Assembly (NCBI RefSeq): GCF_008973485.1
Contig: NZ_CP031223.1
Span: 2,728,001 to 2,792,000 of the forward strand
Source: Psychrobacillus glaciei
Lineage (GTDB): Bacteria > Bacillota > Bacilli > Bacillales_A > Planococcaceae
Length of the DNA stretch: 64,000 bases
Reading direction: 5' to 3'
This document shows, piece by piece, positions 36,875-47,724 of this stretch. The number at the start of each line of letters is the position of its first letter. Positions within the stretch are counted from its first letter, which is position 1. The notes under the pieces were generated by a model. That model was not told the origin of the DNA. It ran no database searches and saw only the letters and a program-made list of their open reading frames with translations. Position numbers and translations under genes: made by a program.

Positions 36875-38635
36875 TTAAATTATACTTGCCTTACCGTGGT
36901 AAATAACACCACTTTCAGCATCAATCGTAAGTTCTTGTCCGTTACTGATTAAACTTGTAGCATTGTTAACACCAACAATTACAGGAATGCCTAAACTTAG
37001 TCCAACTACAGCAGCATGGCTAGTTAGTCCACCTTCTTCTGTAATGAGTCCTTTACACTTCTCAATAGCAGGAATCATGTCTCGATCGGAACCAATTGTA
37101 ACAATGATACTATCAGAGGTGTCCTTTCCAAGAAGCTCTCGTGCATTACTTACAACAACTGCTTTCCCAAAAGCGGTAAGCTTGCCAATTCCTTGTCCTT
37201 TAGCAACCATGTCGCCAATGACATGAACTTTCATTAAATTAGTTGTACCTGCCTCACCAACTGGAACACCCGCTGTAATAACTACTAAGTCACCATGCGT
37301 CACATATTGATGAAGAATACTTTCTTCAACTGCCACTTCTAATACTTCATCCGTTGAATAAGCTTTTTTACCAACAATAGGGTACACTCCCCAAACTAGT
37401 GTTAACTTTCTAGAAGGCACACTAGAGGAAGTCACTGCAATGATTGGAACACCTGGTCTAAATTTAGAAATCATTTGAGCTGTATGTCCACTTTCAGTAG
37501 GTGCAATAACCGCTTTAACTTTCAAATTTATCGCTGTATGAGCAACTGCTTGACCAATTGCATCAGTTAAGTTCACTTCCCGAGCTTTACTTAACTTCGT
37601 AACGATTGATCGATAATCTACCGCATTTTCCGTTCTTTTTGCAATCTTATCCATTGTTTGTACAGCCTCTACTGGATATAAACCCGCTGCCGTTTCACCG
37701 GATAACATAATCGCATCTGTTCCATCAAATATCGCATTCGCTACGTCACTTGCTTCCGCACGAGTAGGTCGTGGATTACGCTGCATGGAATCTAACATTT
37801 GAGTAGCTGTAATGACTGGCTTACCCGCGGCATTACATTTTTGAATAAGACTCTTTTGAACTAATGGAACTTCTTCTGCAGGAATTTCTACTCCAAGATC
37901 TCCTCTTGCTACCATTAGACCATCCGATACTTGAATAATCTCATCAATGTTATCTACGCCTTCTTGGTTTTCAATTTTAGGGATAATTTGAATATGAGAA
38001 CCGTTATTCTTTTCAAGGAGCTCCCGAATTTCCAATACGTCTTTTGCACGACGAACAAATGATGCTGCGATGAAATCTACACCTTGTTCAATACCAAATA
38101 GAATATCTTTTGAATCTTTTTCCGTTATGCCAGGTAACTGCACAGATACCCCTGGAACATTAACACCTTTATTGTTTTTTAAAGTCCCTGCGTTTTGAAC
38201 AAATGTTGTTATAACTCCATCGTTTGTGTTAATTTTTGTAACGATTAATTCAATTAGCCCATCATCCAGTAATATAGTAGAACCAACTTGTACATCCTCG
38301 ATTAACTTTTCGTACGTTATAGAAAAACGGCTACTATTTCCTAATACTTCGACCATGGAGATTTCGATTGTTTGACCTGAATCTAACTCGATACCATCAT
38401 TTTCCATTTTATGCGTGCGAATTTCAGGACCTTTTGTGTCTAATAATATCCCTACAATTTTCCCTAATTTGTTTGACACTTCTCTAATTCTTTGAATTCT
38501 TGTCGCATGTTCCTCGTGATTTCCGTGTGAAAAGTTTAAACGAGCAACGTTCATACCGCTTTCAATCAGTTTTTGTAACATTTCCTCTGATTCACTTGCG
38601 GGTCCAATTGTACATACTATTTTTGTTTTTCTCAT
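36875..38635 (-). CDS. pyk: Pyruvate kinase with C-terminal PEP-utilizer domain
   Basis: 586 residues. TIM-barrel core ([69 protein letters not shown]), allosteric C-domain and the extra Bacillus-type domain with [20 protein letters not shown]. Final step of glycolysis. It lies 38 nt after pfkA, the usual pfkA-pyk pair. Confidence 0.98.
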   Translation of the reverse strand: MRKTKIVCTIGPASESEEMLQKLIESGMNVARLNFSHGNHEEHATRIQRIREVSNKLGKIVGILLDTKGPEIRTHKMENDGIELDSGQTIEISMVEVLGNSSRFSITYEKLIEDVQVGSTILLDDGLIELIVTKINTNDGVITTFVQNAGTLKNNKGVNVPGVSVQLPGITEKDSKDILFGIEQGVDFIAASFVRRAKDVLEIRELLEKNNGSHIQIIPKIENQEGVDNIDEIIQVSDGLMVARGDLGVEIPAEEVPLVQKSLIQKCNAAGKPVITATQMLDSMQRNPRPTRAEASDVANAIFDGTDAIMLSGETAAGLYPVEAVQTMDKIAKRTENAVDYRSIVTKLSKAREVNLTDAIGQAVAHTAINLKVKAVIAPTESGHTAQMISKFRPGVPIIAVTSSSVPSRKLTLVWGVYPIVGKKAYSTDEVLEVAVEESILHQYVTHGDLVVITAGVPVGEAGTTNLMKVHVIGDMVAKGQGIGKLTAFGKAVVVSNARELLGKDTSDSIIVTIGSDRDMIPAIEKCKGLITEEGGLTSHAAVVGLSLGIPVIVGVNNATSLISNGQELTIDAESGVIYHGKASII

Positions 38636-38673
38636 AGTCCTGTCCTCTCTATATAAAAGTTATTTCCATTCTA

Positions 38674-39648
<975 letters not shown>

Positions 39649-39686
39649 CTATGTATTTAATAACTCAAGCTTAACACGAAATGGAT

Positions 39687-39717
39687 CAAAAAAAAAATGC
39701 GTCTAAACAGACGCATT
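39687..39717 (-). terminator. Terminator overlapping the end of accA
   Basis: AATGCGTCT (39696-39704) pairs with AGACGCATT (39709-39717), with about ten Ts following. The accA stop (39703-39705) lies inside the hairpin. Confidence 0.9.
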
Positions 39718-40671
39718 CTCCTCACTAAAAACCCCTATATTTTTAAATTTCTTATAACGGTCTTCAATTAATTCATCCGCTGTTAATTTACAAAGCTCCT
39801 GTAACGAATTAATAAGAGCTTCTTTCATATATTTGGCTTGTGTTTCAGGATCTCTATGAGCACCACCATGCACTTCTTTAATAACTGTATCAATAATCTG
39901 CATTTCTTTCAGGTCAGGTGCTGTAATTTTCATTGCTTCAGCCGCTTGCTTTGCAAGAGATGAGTCTTTCCAGAGAATTGAAGCTGCGCCTTCAGGTGAG
40001 ATTACCGAGTAAGTAGAGTTTTCAAGCATTTGAATACGGTTTGTAAGACCTAAACCAAGTGCTCCTCCACTTCCTCCTTCTCCGATTACAACACTTATAA
40101 CAGGGACTTTTAAGCCCGCCATCTCCACTAAATTTCTTGCAATTGCTTCACTTTGTCCTCTTTCTTCGGCAGCTTTCCCTGGATAAGCACCTTTCGTATC
40201 GATGAAACAAATAATAGGGCGATTAAACTTTTCCGCTTGTTTCATTAAACGAAGTGCTTTTCTGTAACCTTCTGGATGAGGCATCCCAAAATTTCGTTTT
40301 ATATTTTCTTTTGTATCAATTCCTCTTTGATGCCCAATAACTGTTAGTGGTTTTCCTTCTAAAAACGCAATTCCACCAATGATTGCTGCATCATCTCCGT
40401 ATAAACGATCGCCATGCAGTTCGATAAAATCTGTAAATAATAATTGTATATAATCTCTTGAAGTGGGACGTCCTGGATGTCGTGCTACTTGAACACGGTC
40501 CCAAGGCTGCATATTTTCATAAATATCTTTTTCTAGTTTTTTTAATCGTTCTTCTAGTTTTTCGATTTCCGCTGTCATATCTACATCTGCTCTTGCAGTG
40601 TATTCTTTTAACTCATCGATTTTTGTTTTTAATTGAACAATCGGTTCTTCAAAAGGCAATGTTTTTACCAC
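39703..40671 (-). CDS. accA: Acetyl-CoA carboxylase carboxyltransferase subunit alpha
   Basis: 322 residues, crotonase-fold subunit. [36 protein letters not shown] and [12 protein letters not shown] are typical. It starts at GTG (40671) with AAGGAGG 7 nt upstream and overlaps the accD stop by 7 nt, so the pair is coupled. It forms the carboxyltransferase with AccD and makes malonyl-CoA. Confidence 0.97.
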   Translation of the reverse strand: MVKTLPFEEPIVQLKTKIDELKEYTARADVDMTAEIEKLEERLKKLEKDIYENMQPWDRVQVARHPGRPTSRDYIQLLFTDFIELHGDRLYGDDAAIIGGIAFLEGKPLTVIGHQRGIDTKENIKRNFGMPHPEGYRKALRLMKQAEKFNRPIICFIDTKGAYPGKAAEERGQSEAIARNLVEMAGLKVPVISVVIGEGGSGGALGLGLTNRIQMLENSTYSVISPEGAASILWKDSSLAKQAAEAMKITAPDLKEMQIIDTVIKEVHGGAHRDPETQAKYMKEALINSLQELCKLTADELIEDRYKKFKNIGVFSEENASV

Positions 40672-41534
40672 GTTGTAACCTCCTTATGGACATGCATTTT
40701 AACAAGTAATGATACTTTTTCACGCATGTCTTTTCGGTGAACGACAGCATCTAATTGACCATGATCCAATAAAAACTCGGCCGTTTGGAAATCCTCCGGA
40801 AGTTTTTCGCGCACTGTCTGTTCAATCACTCTTCGACCAGCAAATCCAATTAACGCTTTCGGCTCTGCTAAATTAATGTCCCCAACTGAAGCAAAACTAG
40901 CCGAGACTCCACCAGTAGTTGGATGTGTCAAAATAGAAATATATAATTGACCTTGATCACTGTGTCTTTTTAAAGCGACAGATGTTTTCGCCATTTGCAT
41001 AAGGGACAAAACCCCTTCTTGCATTCTCGCTCCACCACTTGCAGTGAATATAATAAAAGGCACTCGCAGTTCTGTCGCTTTTTCGATGGCTCTTGTAATT
41101 TTTTCTCCGACCACGGACCCCATGGAACCCATTCTAAAATGTGAATCCATTATCGCTACCACTACTTTTTGCTCTTCTAATGCTCCTACTCCTGTTAATA
41201 CAGCCTCATTCAAACCAGTTTTCTTCACATCTGATTTTACTTTTTCAGTATAACTTGGAAAGTTTAATGGGTTAACTGTTTGAAGATGATTATCCATGGA
41301 AACAAATGAATTCTCGTCTAAAAATATTTCCATGCGCTCAAATGCTGTCATTTTCATATGGTGATCACATGATGGGCATACTTTTAAGTTTTTCATTAAG
41401 TCCTTTGTAAATACGTTTTTTCTACATTCAGGACATTTCATCATAATTCCTTCTGGCACATCGTTTTTGGCTTTATCTGCAGGAATTGCTACATATTTCT
41501 TTTTATGATTATTTCTAAAAATATCTCGTATCAT
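40665..41534 (-). CDS. accD: Acetyl-CoA carboxylase carboxyltransferase subunit beta
   Basis: 289 residues. N-terminal zinc ribbon CPECRKNVF ... KVCPSC, then the crotonase core ([46 protein letters not shown]). ATG at 41534 with GGGGAG upstream. First gene of accDA, next to a FadR-like regulator that may sense acyl compounds. Confidence 0.97.
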   Translation of the reverse strand: MIRDIFRNNHKKKYVAIPADKAKNDVPEGIMMKCPECRKNVFTKDLMKNLKVCPSCDHHMKMTAFERMEIFLDENSFVSMDNHLQTVNPLNFPSYTEKVKSDVKKTGLNEAVLTGVGALEEQKVVVAIMDSHFRMGSMGSVVGEKITRAIEKATELRVPFIIFTASGGARMQEGVLSLMQMAKTSVALKRHSDQGQLYISILTHPTTGGVSASFASVGDINLAEPKALIGFAGRRVIEQTVREKLPEDFQTAEFLLDHGQLDAVVHRKDMREKVSLLVKMHVHKEVTTW

Positions 41535-41612
41535 ATATTTATCTCCCCTGTTCATTAGAAAAGTGCAAGGCTCTGTTGCTAGAAAATTAGTTGAAAGGAT
41601 AATAATTCTTCC

Positions 41613-42245
41613 TTATTGAATTAACAAAAGCCATTCGTTATATAGAGTTACTGCCAATTGTTCATCTCTATTTTTCAAGCCATTGAGCAATTTTCTCCAC
41701 GTTTCTTTTTCTTCTGTTCCCATTGGATTTCTATAAGGTTCCCCAGCAAATTGTTTTAACAAAAACCATATTTTCAATGCAAGGCGATTATCGGATATAA
41801 TAATTATTTCTCTAATGATATCCTCACGAATAACCTCTTCATTTTGCAATTTAAGTAGGAACGCATCCCAAATGAACTGACTTGAAAAGTTTTCTGAGGT
41901 GCATATTGTTCGAATCGCTTCTTTTTCTAGTGTTTCCCTTGTCTTGTGAACGTCTTTTTTAGACTTAGATTCTTGTAAAACAAAAGTAGATAATAACTCC
42001 ACTAATTGATGTTTACGAAAATCAGAAAGAAAAGTTCCTTCCCCTCTTCTTGTTTCAATTAATCCAAGTAATTCTAAACTTCTGAGTGCTTCCCTTACAG
42101 TTGACCTGCCAACCTGCATTCTTTCTGCTAATTCTCTTTCAGAGGGCAGTTTACCTCCAACTGCAACATTTTCTTCTTTAATAAGCTCTCTCAGTCGCTT
42201 AACAATCTCTAAAAACATTTTGCTTGAATTATTTTTGGGATTCAT
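41613..42245 (-). CDS. FadR/GntR-family transcriptional regulator
   Basis: About 210 residues. N-terminal winged helix (GGKLPSERELAERMQVGRST; VREALRSLELLGLIETRRGE), then an all-helical FadR-like effector domain that lacks the obvious Asp/His metal cluster of FCD proteins. ATG at 42245 with GGAAGAG upstream; an ATG six codons earlier is possible. It lies upstream of accDA on the same strand, so control of fatty-acid synthesis or overflow metabolism is a reasonable guess. Ligand unknown. Confidence 0.85.
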   Translation of the reverse strand: MNPKNNSSKMFLEIVKRLRELIKEENVAVGGKLPSERELAERMQVGRSTVREALRSLELLGLIETRRGEGTFLSDFRKHQLVELLSTFVLQESKSKKDVHKTRETLEKEAIRTICTSENFSSQFIWDAFLLKLQNEEVIREDIIREIIIISDNRLALKIWFLLKQFAGEPYRNPMGTEEKETWRKLLNGLKNRDEQLAVTLYNEWLLLIQ

Positions 42246-42272
42246 ACATGCACACTCTTCCATTTATTACAA

Positions 42273-42318
42273 AGTGGTCTGACCACTGATAGTTACTAGC
42301 ATACAAAATATTTGTCAA
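42273..42318 (-). promoter_or_regulatory. Promoter and operator of the GntR regulator
   Basis: TTGACA (42313-42318) and TAACTA (42290-42295), 17-bp spacing. Immediately downstream is AGTGGTC-T-GACCACT (42273-42287), a perfect 15-bp palindrome of the TGGT-n-ACCA type bound by FadR/PdhR/LldR regulators. Its position over the transcription start implies autorepression. Confidence 0.8.
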
Positions 42319-42431
42319 AACGTAAAGAAAAAACTGTACAAAAGAGCACAGTCGATCTTTTACAATTTATAATAACAAAAAGCTAGATTCGGTTATTTGA
42401 ATGTATTTATTTAATTTGTATTATTTATTCA

Positions 42432-43299
42432 CACGTCTGTTGATTAACTATTTTCTTACATTTTAGCAAAAAAGGGCTCATAGAATCCATTTGCATTGAC
42501 ACGTTTTCGGTTTACTTTGGACACTTTAGATATATTGCGTCTTAAGAAATTTGCCGCTGGGATTTTCACTGCAGGGCGGACGCTTTCCGCCGGGTGAGCG
42601 ATGAGCCTTCACCGCCGCTACGCGTTCGTTGTGAAGCCTCATTTTGCTCACTGAGGGTCGAAGGCTAGAAGCGCCACATCGTGTGGCAACACCTTCGTGA
42701 CCAACATCCTGTTGGCCTCCGGCTGGAGTCGCCACCCTTCCGCTTCAATCCACCATATTTGCTAACTAGTCAGTATCACTACTCGCCATTAAATGTTAGG
42801 AAGCATTGTCTAAAAAATCCGATAAATGGATGAATTTTACAAACTAGCAACTAAACGCGACTATCCTCTCATTATAATGGGTTTACTTGGAATGAGATGA
42901 CACTTATTGATTGGACATACGATAAATAATGGGTACTAACAAATAACCACTATCCTTGTGGCACTTTTTAATATTTAGTTGGAATTTTAGAGTATTTAGT
43001 TGGAAAAGCATTTATTCTTCACCTTTTTATACGTAATTACCCTACTTTGAATAACTAGCAAGCTCAATTGGATTGTAGCGAAAGGGAGGCGACTTCTGTG
43101 GGAATAGCACGAGCTGAAGACCCTGGACTAAGCGCAGCGAAGGAAGCGGCTGAAGCCGCGCCCGCGGAAAGCGCCATCCCTGTAGCGAAAATCCCTTCCG
43201 AAGTTTACTAAGTCGCACTATTTTTAAAATATAATTTATTGGTTACCTTTAGTTAATTCACATATGTTATTGGGAATAATCAGCTAATCAACTGACGTG
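42432..43299. repeat. Family A element, locus 2 (868 bp, terminal inverted repeats)
   Basis: Bounded by CACGTCTGTTGATTAAC (42432-42448) and the inverse of CACGTCAGTTGATTAG (43284-43299). Inside, a left GC-rich arm (about 42527-42760) and a right arm in opposite orientation (about 43070-43225) flank a 310-bp AT-rich centre. The left arm nearly equals the right arm of locus 1. The right end supplies the last four codons and stop of dnaE. A frame within the left arm (starting MATPAGGQQDVG) is repeat-encoded and not considered a gene. Confidence 0.82.
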
Positions 43300-46200
43300 A
43301 TTAATTTGGTTTTTATTTGAGTTCTTCCATTTCTCCGTTCAGATTTTCCTTCTATTATTATGATCGTCTGCTCCTCTAATAATAAATTATATCTTGAATA
43401 CTCTTCAGGAAATAAAGTAATAGAAATACTTCCAGTTTCATCTTGTGCAGTTACAAATGCCATGGACTCTCCTTTTTTTGTGCGAATCCTTTTAATTTCT
43501 TGAATAAGGCCAACTATTTTTACATTCCATTCTTTTGTTGACTGTTGCACATCCCATATGTTGTCGATTTTTTCAGAGGCATTTTTTTTCACAGAAACAG
43601 TTGGATGTTCCGAAAAATATTGGCCAAGTACTTCTTTTTCAAATTGAAGCTTTATCAATAATGGCATTGGATCGGATTTTATATATTTTGATTTCCCAAA
43701 ATGAGAAGCGTCCCCGCCAAACAAATCATTTTCTTCTGTTGGACTAACAAGTTCGGCGTATTTTACCGCTGGGTCTAATGTTGCCAGTAACGTTGCCCTT
43801 TCTTCGTTCAATTCATCCATTGCTCCTGCTTTAATAAGGGGTTCAATATTTTTTCGGGTGAAATGGATAGCACTTAAATCAGAGGCGAATTCAAAAATAT
43901 CCATCCAGTTTGTTGTTTTATTAACTCTTTGTTGCAATAGCTTTTGTGTAAACGAATGTGAAACCCCTTTAATAGCTTGCAATCCAAATCTCACAGCTCC
44001 ATTCTCCACGGAAAAGTATGGTTGACTATTTTGAATAGATGGTGGCAGAACTTTAATACCTTTTTGTTTCATTTCCATTAATAACTGATTTATTTTCTCC
44101 TGATTTCCAGACGCTGAACTTAATATTGCACAGTAAAATTCAACAGGAAAATGAGCTTTTAAAAAAGCCATCTGATAGGAAATAAAACTATAAGCTACCG
44201 CATGGCTCTTAGGAAATCCATAATCTGCAAATCGAACAATTAAATCATAAACGGATGAAGCAGCAACTTCTGTATGTCCAAGTAATTTTGCCTTTTTAAT
44301 AAAATGGGTTCTTTCTTTTTGAAGTATTTCTCTATTTTTTTTACTTACTGCTCTTCTAAGTAAATCAGCTTCTCCAAAAGTAAAGCCTGCCATTTGTGAA
44401 GCAATTTGCATAATTTGCTCTTGATAAACGATAATACCATATGTTTCTTTCAAAATGGGCTCTAATACTGGATGTTCATAGGTAACAGCTTGCTGTCCTA
44501 ATTTTCTTTTTGCATATAGCGGAATACTTTCCATCGGACCTGGTCTATAGAGTGCATTTACCGCAACTATATCTTCGAACTTTGTCGGTTTTATTTGTTT
44601 TAGTGCATTTCGCATTCCTGCCGATTCTAATTGAAATACACCAGTCGCATCTCCATTTTGTAACAGTTGGAAAGTAAGCTTATCATTTAACGGAATAGTA
44701 TCTAAGGTTAATTGGGAAGTTTTTTTATAGTTAATCAGATTTAATATACGATCGATAATTGTTAAATTTCTTAGACCTAGAAAATCCATTTTAAGCAAGC
44801 CAATCTGTTCTAATTCTTTCATGGGCCATTGGGTTAGAAATATATCATCATGGCCATTTTGGATAGGCACCACATCCACAAGTGGAACTGGTGAAAGGAT
44901 GACACCTGCTGCATGTGTGGAGGCATTTCTAGGTAACCCTTCTAATGCCAATGCCACGTCAAACCATTTTTTTCGAATTTCTTCTGTCGCGATAAAGTCA
45001 CGTAGTTTTTGCGATTGGTCGTATGCTTCTTTTAAAGAAATCCCTAGTTTAGAAGGGATGAAGGAAGAGATGGCCTCGAGCGTGGTTGATTCAAATCCAA
45101 ACACTCTAGCCACTTCTCTTGCCACTGCTTTTGCTGACAGAGTTCCAAATGTAATAATTTGAGACACATTTTGTTTACCATACTTTTCAGCTACATATTG
45201 AATTACTTCCATTCTCTTTGAATCAGCAAAATCTATGTCAATATCTGGCAAGGTAATACGTTCCGGATTTAAAAAGCGTTCAAACAAGAGACCATACTCG
45301 AGCGGGTCTACATCGGTTATGAAAAGCGAATAAGCAACGAGAGAACTTGCGGAAGATCCCCGTCCTGGTCCAGTTAAGATTCCTGCTTGTTTCGCAAATT
45401 TTATAAAATCTTGCACAATTAAAAAATAATCTTCATAATTCATCTGACCGATAACTTGAAGCTCATAATTTAAACGATCCAAATACTTTGGCGAGATGCT
45501 TTTCACTCGAATTTTTAATCCCTCTTCACAAAGGTTACGTAAGTAGTCTTTTGCTAAAACGGATTGAGGCAACTGATACTTAGGCATATATTGCGATTGC
45601 TGTTCAAATGATACCTGACAACTTTCTAACATTTTTTCTGTGTTTTCAAGCCACTCCGGAACGTCTGAAAACCAATTGAACCATTCTTCACCTGAAAGTA
45701 CATGAAATGAATGATCGGAAGGCTTTAATCGATTACGATCAGACATTTTAACTGATTGATCCATCGCATTTAATACTTCAAAAGCAAATGCATCTTCTTT
45801 CTCTATGTACCGACTCATATGAAAAGCAGTAATTGGTATTGAAAGTTTTTCCGCAAATGAGGTAATCTCCGCTTCTATTCCTTGCTTTATCCCATTTGGA
45901 CGTTCAATTCCGGCATATAAATTTGTAGGACTGACGATTTCAGCTAATTCGGCCATTGCATTAGGAGTAAACGAATCGTCGCATTTATAGACGACGATTA
46001 ATCCCTCATTGTATGCTTGCAACCATTTTATCGGTAGTTCAGATAACTCTCTAGTTTCTAAGCTACTTGAGATTTTCAGTATATTTTCATATCCATTACT
46101 ATTTTTAGCGTAAAGTATTATGGAGCTAGGATGATTATCTAATTTTATTTTAATCGAAAGTCCTATTACTGGATGAATTTGGTGTTTTTTTAATTCGTGC

Positions 46201-46349
46201 CAAAAAGGCAACATACCATACAATCTGCTGTTTGTAATGGCGGCTGCCTTGGCATTATTCAATTTCAGTTTTTGGATAAGTTGCTCCAATTGAATCGTAC
46301 TTTTCAGCATATCCGCTGAAGTTACTATTTGTGGATATACCGTTACCAT
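43284..46349 (-). CDS. dnaE: DNA polymerase III alpha subunit DnaE, with degenerate PHP site
   Basis: 1021-residue C-family polymerase, the error-prone/primer-extending replicase of low-GC Gram-positives. The polymerase core is intact (TGPGRGSSASSLVAYS, LPDIDIDFAD, ASTHAAGVILS, VYQEQIMQIASQMAGF, YGFPKSHAVAYS), then the helix-hairpin-helix and OB (GSISITLFPEEYSRY) regions. The N-terminus, where PHP domains have HxH, reads VYPQIVTSADML, so metal binding there looks lost. It ends soon after the OB fold, roughly 75-90 residues short of B. subtilis DnaE, and the stop is inside a repeat terminus. ATG at 46349 is chosen by GAGGTG spacing over an upstream GTG. Confidence 0.96.
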   Translation of the reverse strand: MVTVYPQIVTSADMLKSTIQLEQLIQKLKLNNAKAAAITNSRLYGMLPFWHELKKHQIHPVIGLSIKIKLDNHPSSIILYAKNSNGYENILKISSSLETRELSELPIKWLQAYNEGLIVVYKCDDSFTPNAMAELAEIVSPTNLYAGIERPNGIKQGIEAEITSFAEKLSIPITAFHMSRYIEKEDAFAFEVLNAMDQSVKMSDRNRLKPSDHSFHVLSGEEWFNWFSDVPEWLENTEKMLESCQVSFEQQSQYMPKYQLPQSVLAKDYLRNLCEEGLKIRVKSISPKYLDRLNYELQVIGQMNYEDYFLIVQDFIKFAKQAGILTGPGRGSSASSLVAYSLFITDVDPLEYGLLFERFLNPERITLPDIDIDFADSKRMEVIQYVAEKYGKQNVSQIITFGTLSAKAVAREVARVFGFESTTLEAISSFIPSKLGISLKEAYDQSQKLRDFIATEEIRKKWFDVALALEGLPRNASTHAAGVILSPVPLVDVVPIQNGHDDIFLTQWPMKELEQIGLLKMDFLGLRNLTIIDRILNLINYKKTSQLTLDTIPLNDKLTFQLLQNGDATGVFQLESAGMRNALKQIKPTKFEDIVAVNALYRPGPMESIPLYAKRKLGQQAVTYEHPVLEPILKETYGIIVYQEQIMQIASQMAGFTFGEADLLRRAVSKKNREILQKERTHFIKKAKLLGHTEVAASSVYDLIVRFADYGFPKSHAVAYSFISYQMAFLKAHFPVEFYCAILSSASGNQEKINQLLMEMKQKGIKVLPPSIQNSQPYFSVENGAVRFGLQAIKGVSHSFTQKLLQQRVNKTTNWMDIFEFASDLSAIHFTRKNIEPLIKAGAMDELNEERATLLATLDPAVKYAELVSPTEENDLFGGDASHFGKSKYIKSDPMPLLIKLQFEKEVLGQYFSEHPTVSVKKNASEKIDNIWDVQQSTKEWNVKIVGLIQEIKRIRTKKGESMAFVTAQDETGSISITLFPEEYSRYNLLLEEQTIIIIEGKSERRNGRTQIKTKLITSVD

Positions 46350-46364
46350 ATATAACACCTCAAT

Positions 46365-47294
46365 TTACAACTTTTTTAAATCCTCAATTACCTGATCTGC
46401 TTCCTCCCAAGTTTTTACGGAAGCACCGGAAGCAAGCGGATGACCACCGCCACCATATTTTTTTGCAATCACATTAATAATAGGGCCTTTTGAGCGGAGA
46501 CGTACTCTGATTTCTTTTGTATCTTCAATGAAGAATACCCAACATCTCATTCCTCTTACATCCGCTAAAGATCCTACTAATAAGGAAGCCTCAGATTCAT
46601 CAACATTGTATTTCTGTAAAATCTCTGTTGTCAGTTTAACAAATCCGACCCCGTTTTCAACCATGCTAAAGTTTTCGTAAACATACCCTTTTAAATGGAG
46701 CAAGTTTCTATCTACTTCATACATTCCGTTAAACAATTCCGTACGATCAAATCCATAAGAAAGTAGCGCTCCTGCATAGGTCATTGTTTGTAATGTAGTA
46801 CTTTGAAACATGAACCTTCCAGTGTCCCCAACTATTCCTGCAAACAGCAATCTCGCAATACTTGCATTCATTTTCCAACCCTTATAATCCTTCGCTTCAT
46901 CAAATAATTCACAAATCATTTCACTTGTAGAGCTTGAGTTCGTATCCACCCATAATAGATCACCATAAGCATCATCATTTGGATGATGATCTATTTTAAT
47001 GATTGCTTTACCTAACTTGTATCGCTCATCATCTATTCTTTCCGTATTTGCGGTATCCGTAATAATAATTAAAGCATCCCTGAAATCGTCATCTGTAACG
47101 TTATCAGGATGAGCTAAGAAGTCTAATGTATTTTCATGTTTTCCTGTTGCTAATACTTTTTTTTGTGGAAAATTAAATGAAATTAACTCTTTTAATCCAA
47201 TTTGAGAACCATAAGCATCCGGATCAGGCCTTACATGTCGATGTATAATTATTTTGTTAGCCTCTTCGATTGTGTCAATGATTTGTCTTTTCAT
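46365..47294 (-). CDS. nrnA: DHH-family oligoribonuclease / pAp phosphatase NrnA
   Basis: 309 residues. DHH motif IIKIDHHPNDDAYGD, the early HRHVRPDPDAYGSQ and the DHHA1 domain GGGGHPLASGA. It degrades nanoRNAs and hydrolyses 3'-phosphoadenosine 5'-phosphate. Directly upstream of dnaE, as in B. subtilis ytqI. Confidence 0.95.
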   Translation of the reverse strand: MKRQIIDTIEEANKIIIHRHVRPDPDAYGSQIGLKELISFNFPQKKVLATGKHENTLDFLAHPDNVTDDDFRDALIIITDTANTERIDDERYKLGKAIIKIDHHPNDDAYGDLLWVDTNSSSTSEMICELFDEAKDYKGWKMNASIARLLFAGIVGDTGRFMFQSTTLQTMTYAGALLSYGFDRTELFNGMYEVDRNLLHLKGYVYENFSMVENGVGFVKLTTEILQKYNVDESEASLLVGSLADVRGMRCWVFFIEDTKEIRVRLRSKGPIINVIAKKYGGGGHPLASGASVKTWEEADQVIEDLKKL

Positions 47295-47387
47295 TTCATT
47301 TCCTCCATTTAATCAAGTTTTCTATTCGCATTTTCACAAATTAACCTATACAATAATGAAAGCTTATTTTTTTATTGGAGGTTCATT

Positions 47388-47696
47388 ATGTTTCTTAATG
47401 GAATATTTATATTAGCAATTATCGTTTCTTTTGTATGGTATTTTTATTTTAAAACAAAACAGTTTCGTACTTCACTACCAATTCGGAAAAAATGGTTTTC
47501 AGCTAAGGCTTCTATTTGTTTAGGTGCATTTTTATTGTTTTTTGGATTGAACTTTATCATTGTATTTCCCTCGTCCGTTACGTATGTAATCTCTGCTCTA
47601 TTTATCTTAATAGGTGGTTATTTTATGTATTATAATTATAAAGTATTCAAGCATTACGGACAATTTGTTCAAGAGGAACTAGATTTAAACAAATGA
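47388..47696 (+). CDS. ytpI: YtpI-like membrane protein
   Basis: 102 residues with three hydrophobic segments (about 2-20, 42-62, 64-82) and a short cytoplasmic tail. ATTGGAGG is six bases before the ATG. Same place and build as B. subtilis YtpI. Function unknown. Confidence 0.88.
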   Translation: MFLNGIFILAIIVSFVWYFYFKTKQFRTSLPIRKKWFSAKASICLGAFLLFFGLNFIIVFPSSVTYVISALFILIGGYFMYYNYKVFKHYGQFVQEELDLNK

Positions 47697-47724
47697 TGCA
47701 GCTTTAGAGCTGCATCATTTTTAT
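47691..47724. terminator. Bidirectional terminator between ytpI and ytoI
   Basis: AAATGATGCAGCT pairs with AGCTGCATCATTT around a four-base loop. The ytpI stop codon lies in the first arm. Confidence 0.92.

Noticed and set aside
42526-42735. Open frames in family A arms whose translations share a MATPAGGQQDVGHEG start (also 57640-57930 and a shifted form near 4470)
   Set aside because: They lack ribosome sites, diverge or shift frame between copies, and the base changes preserve stem pairing, not codons. They are repeat-encoded pseudo-peptides.
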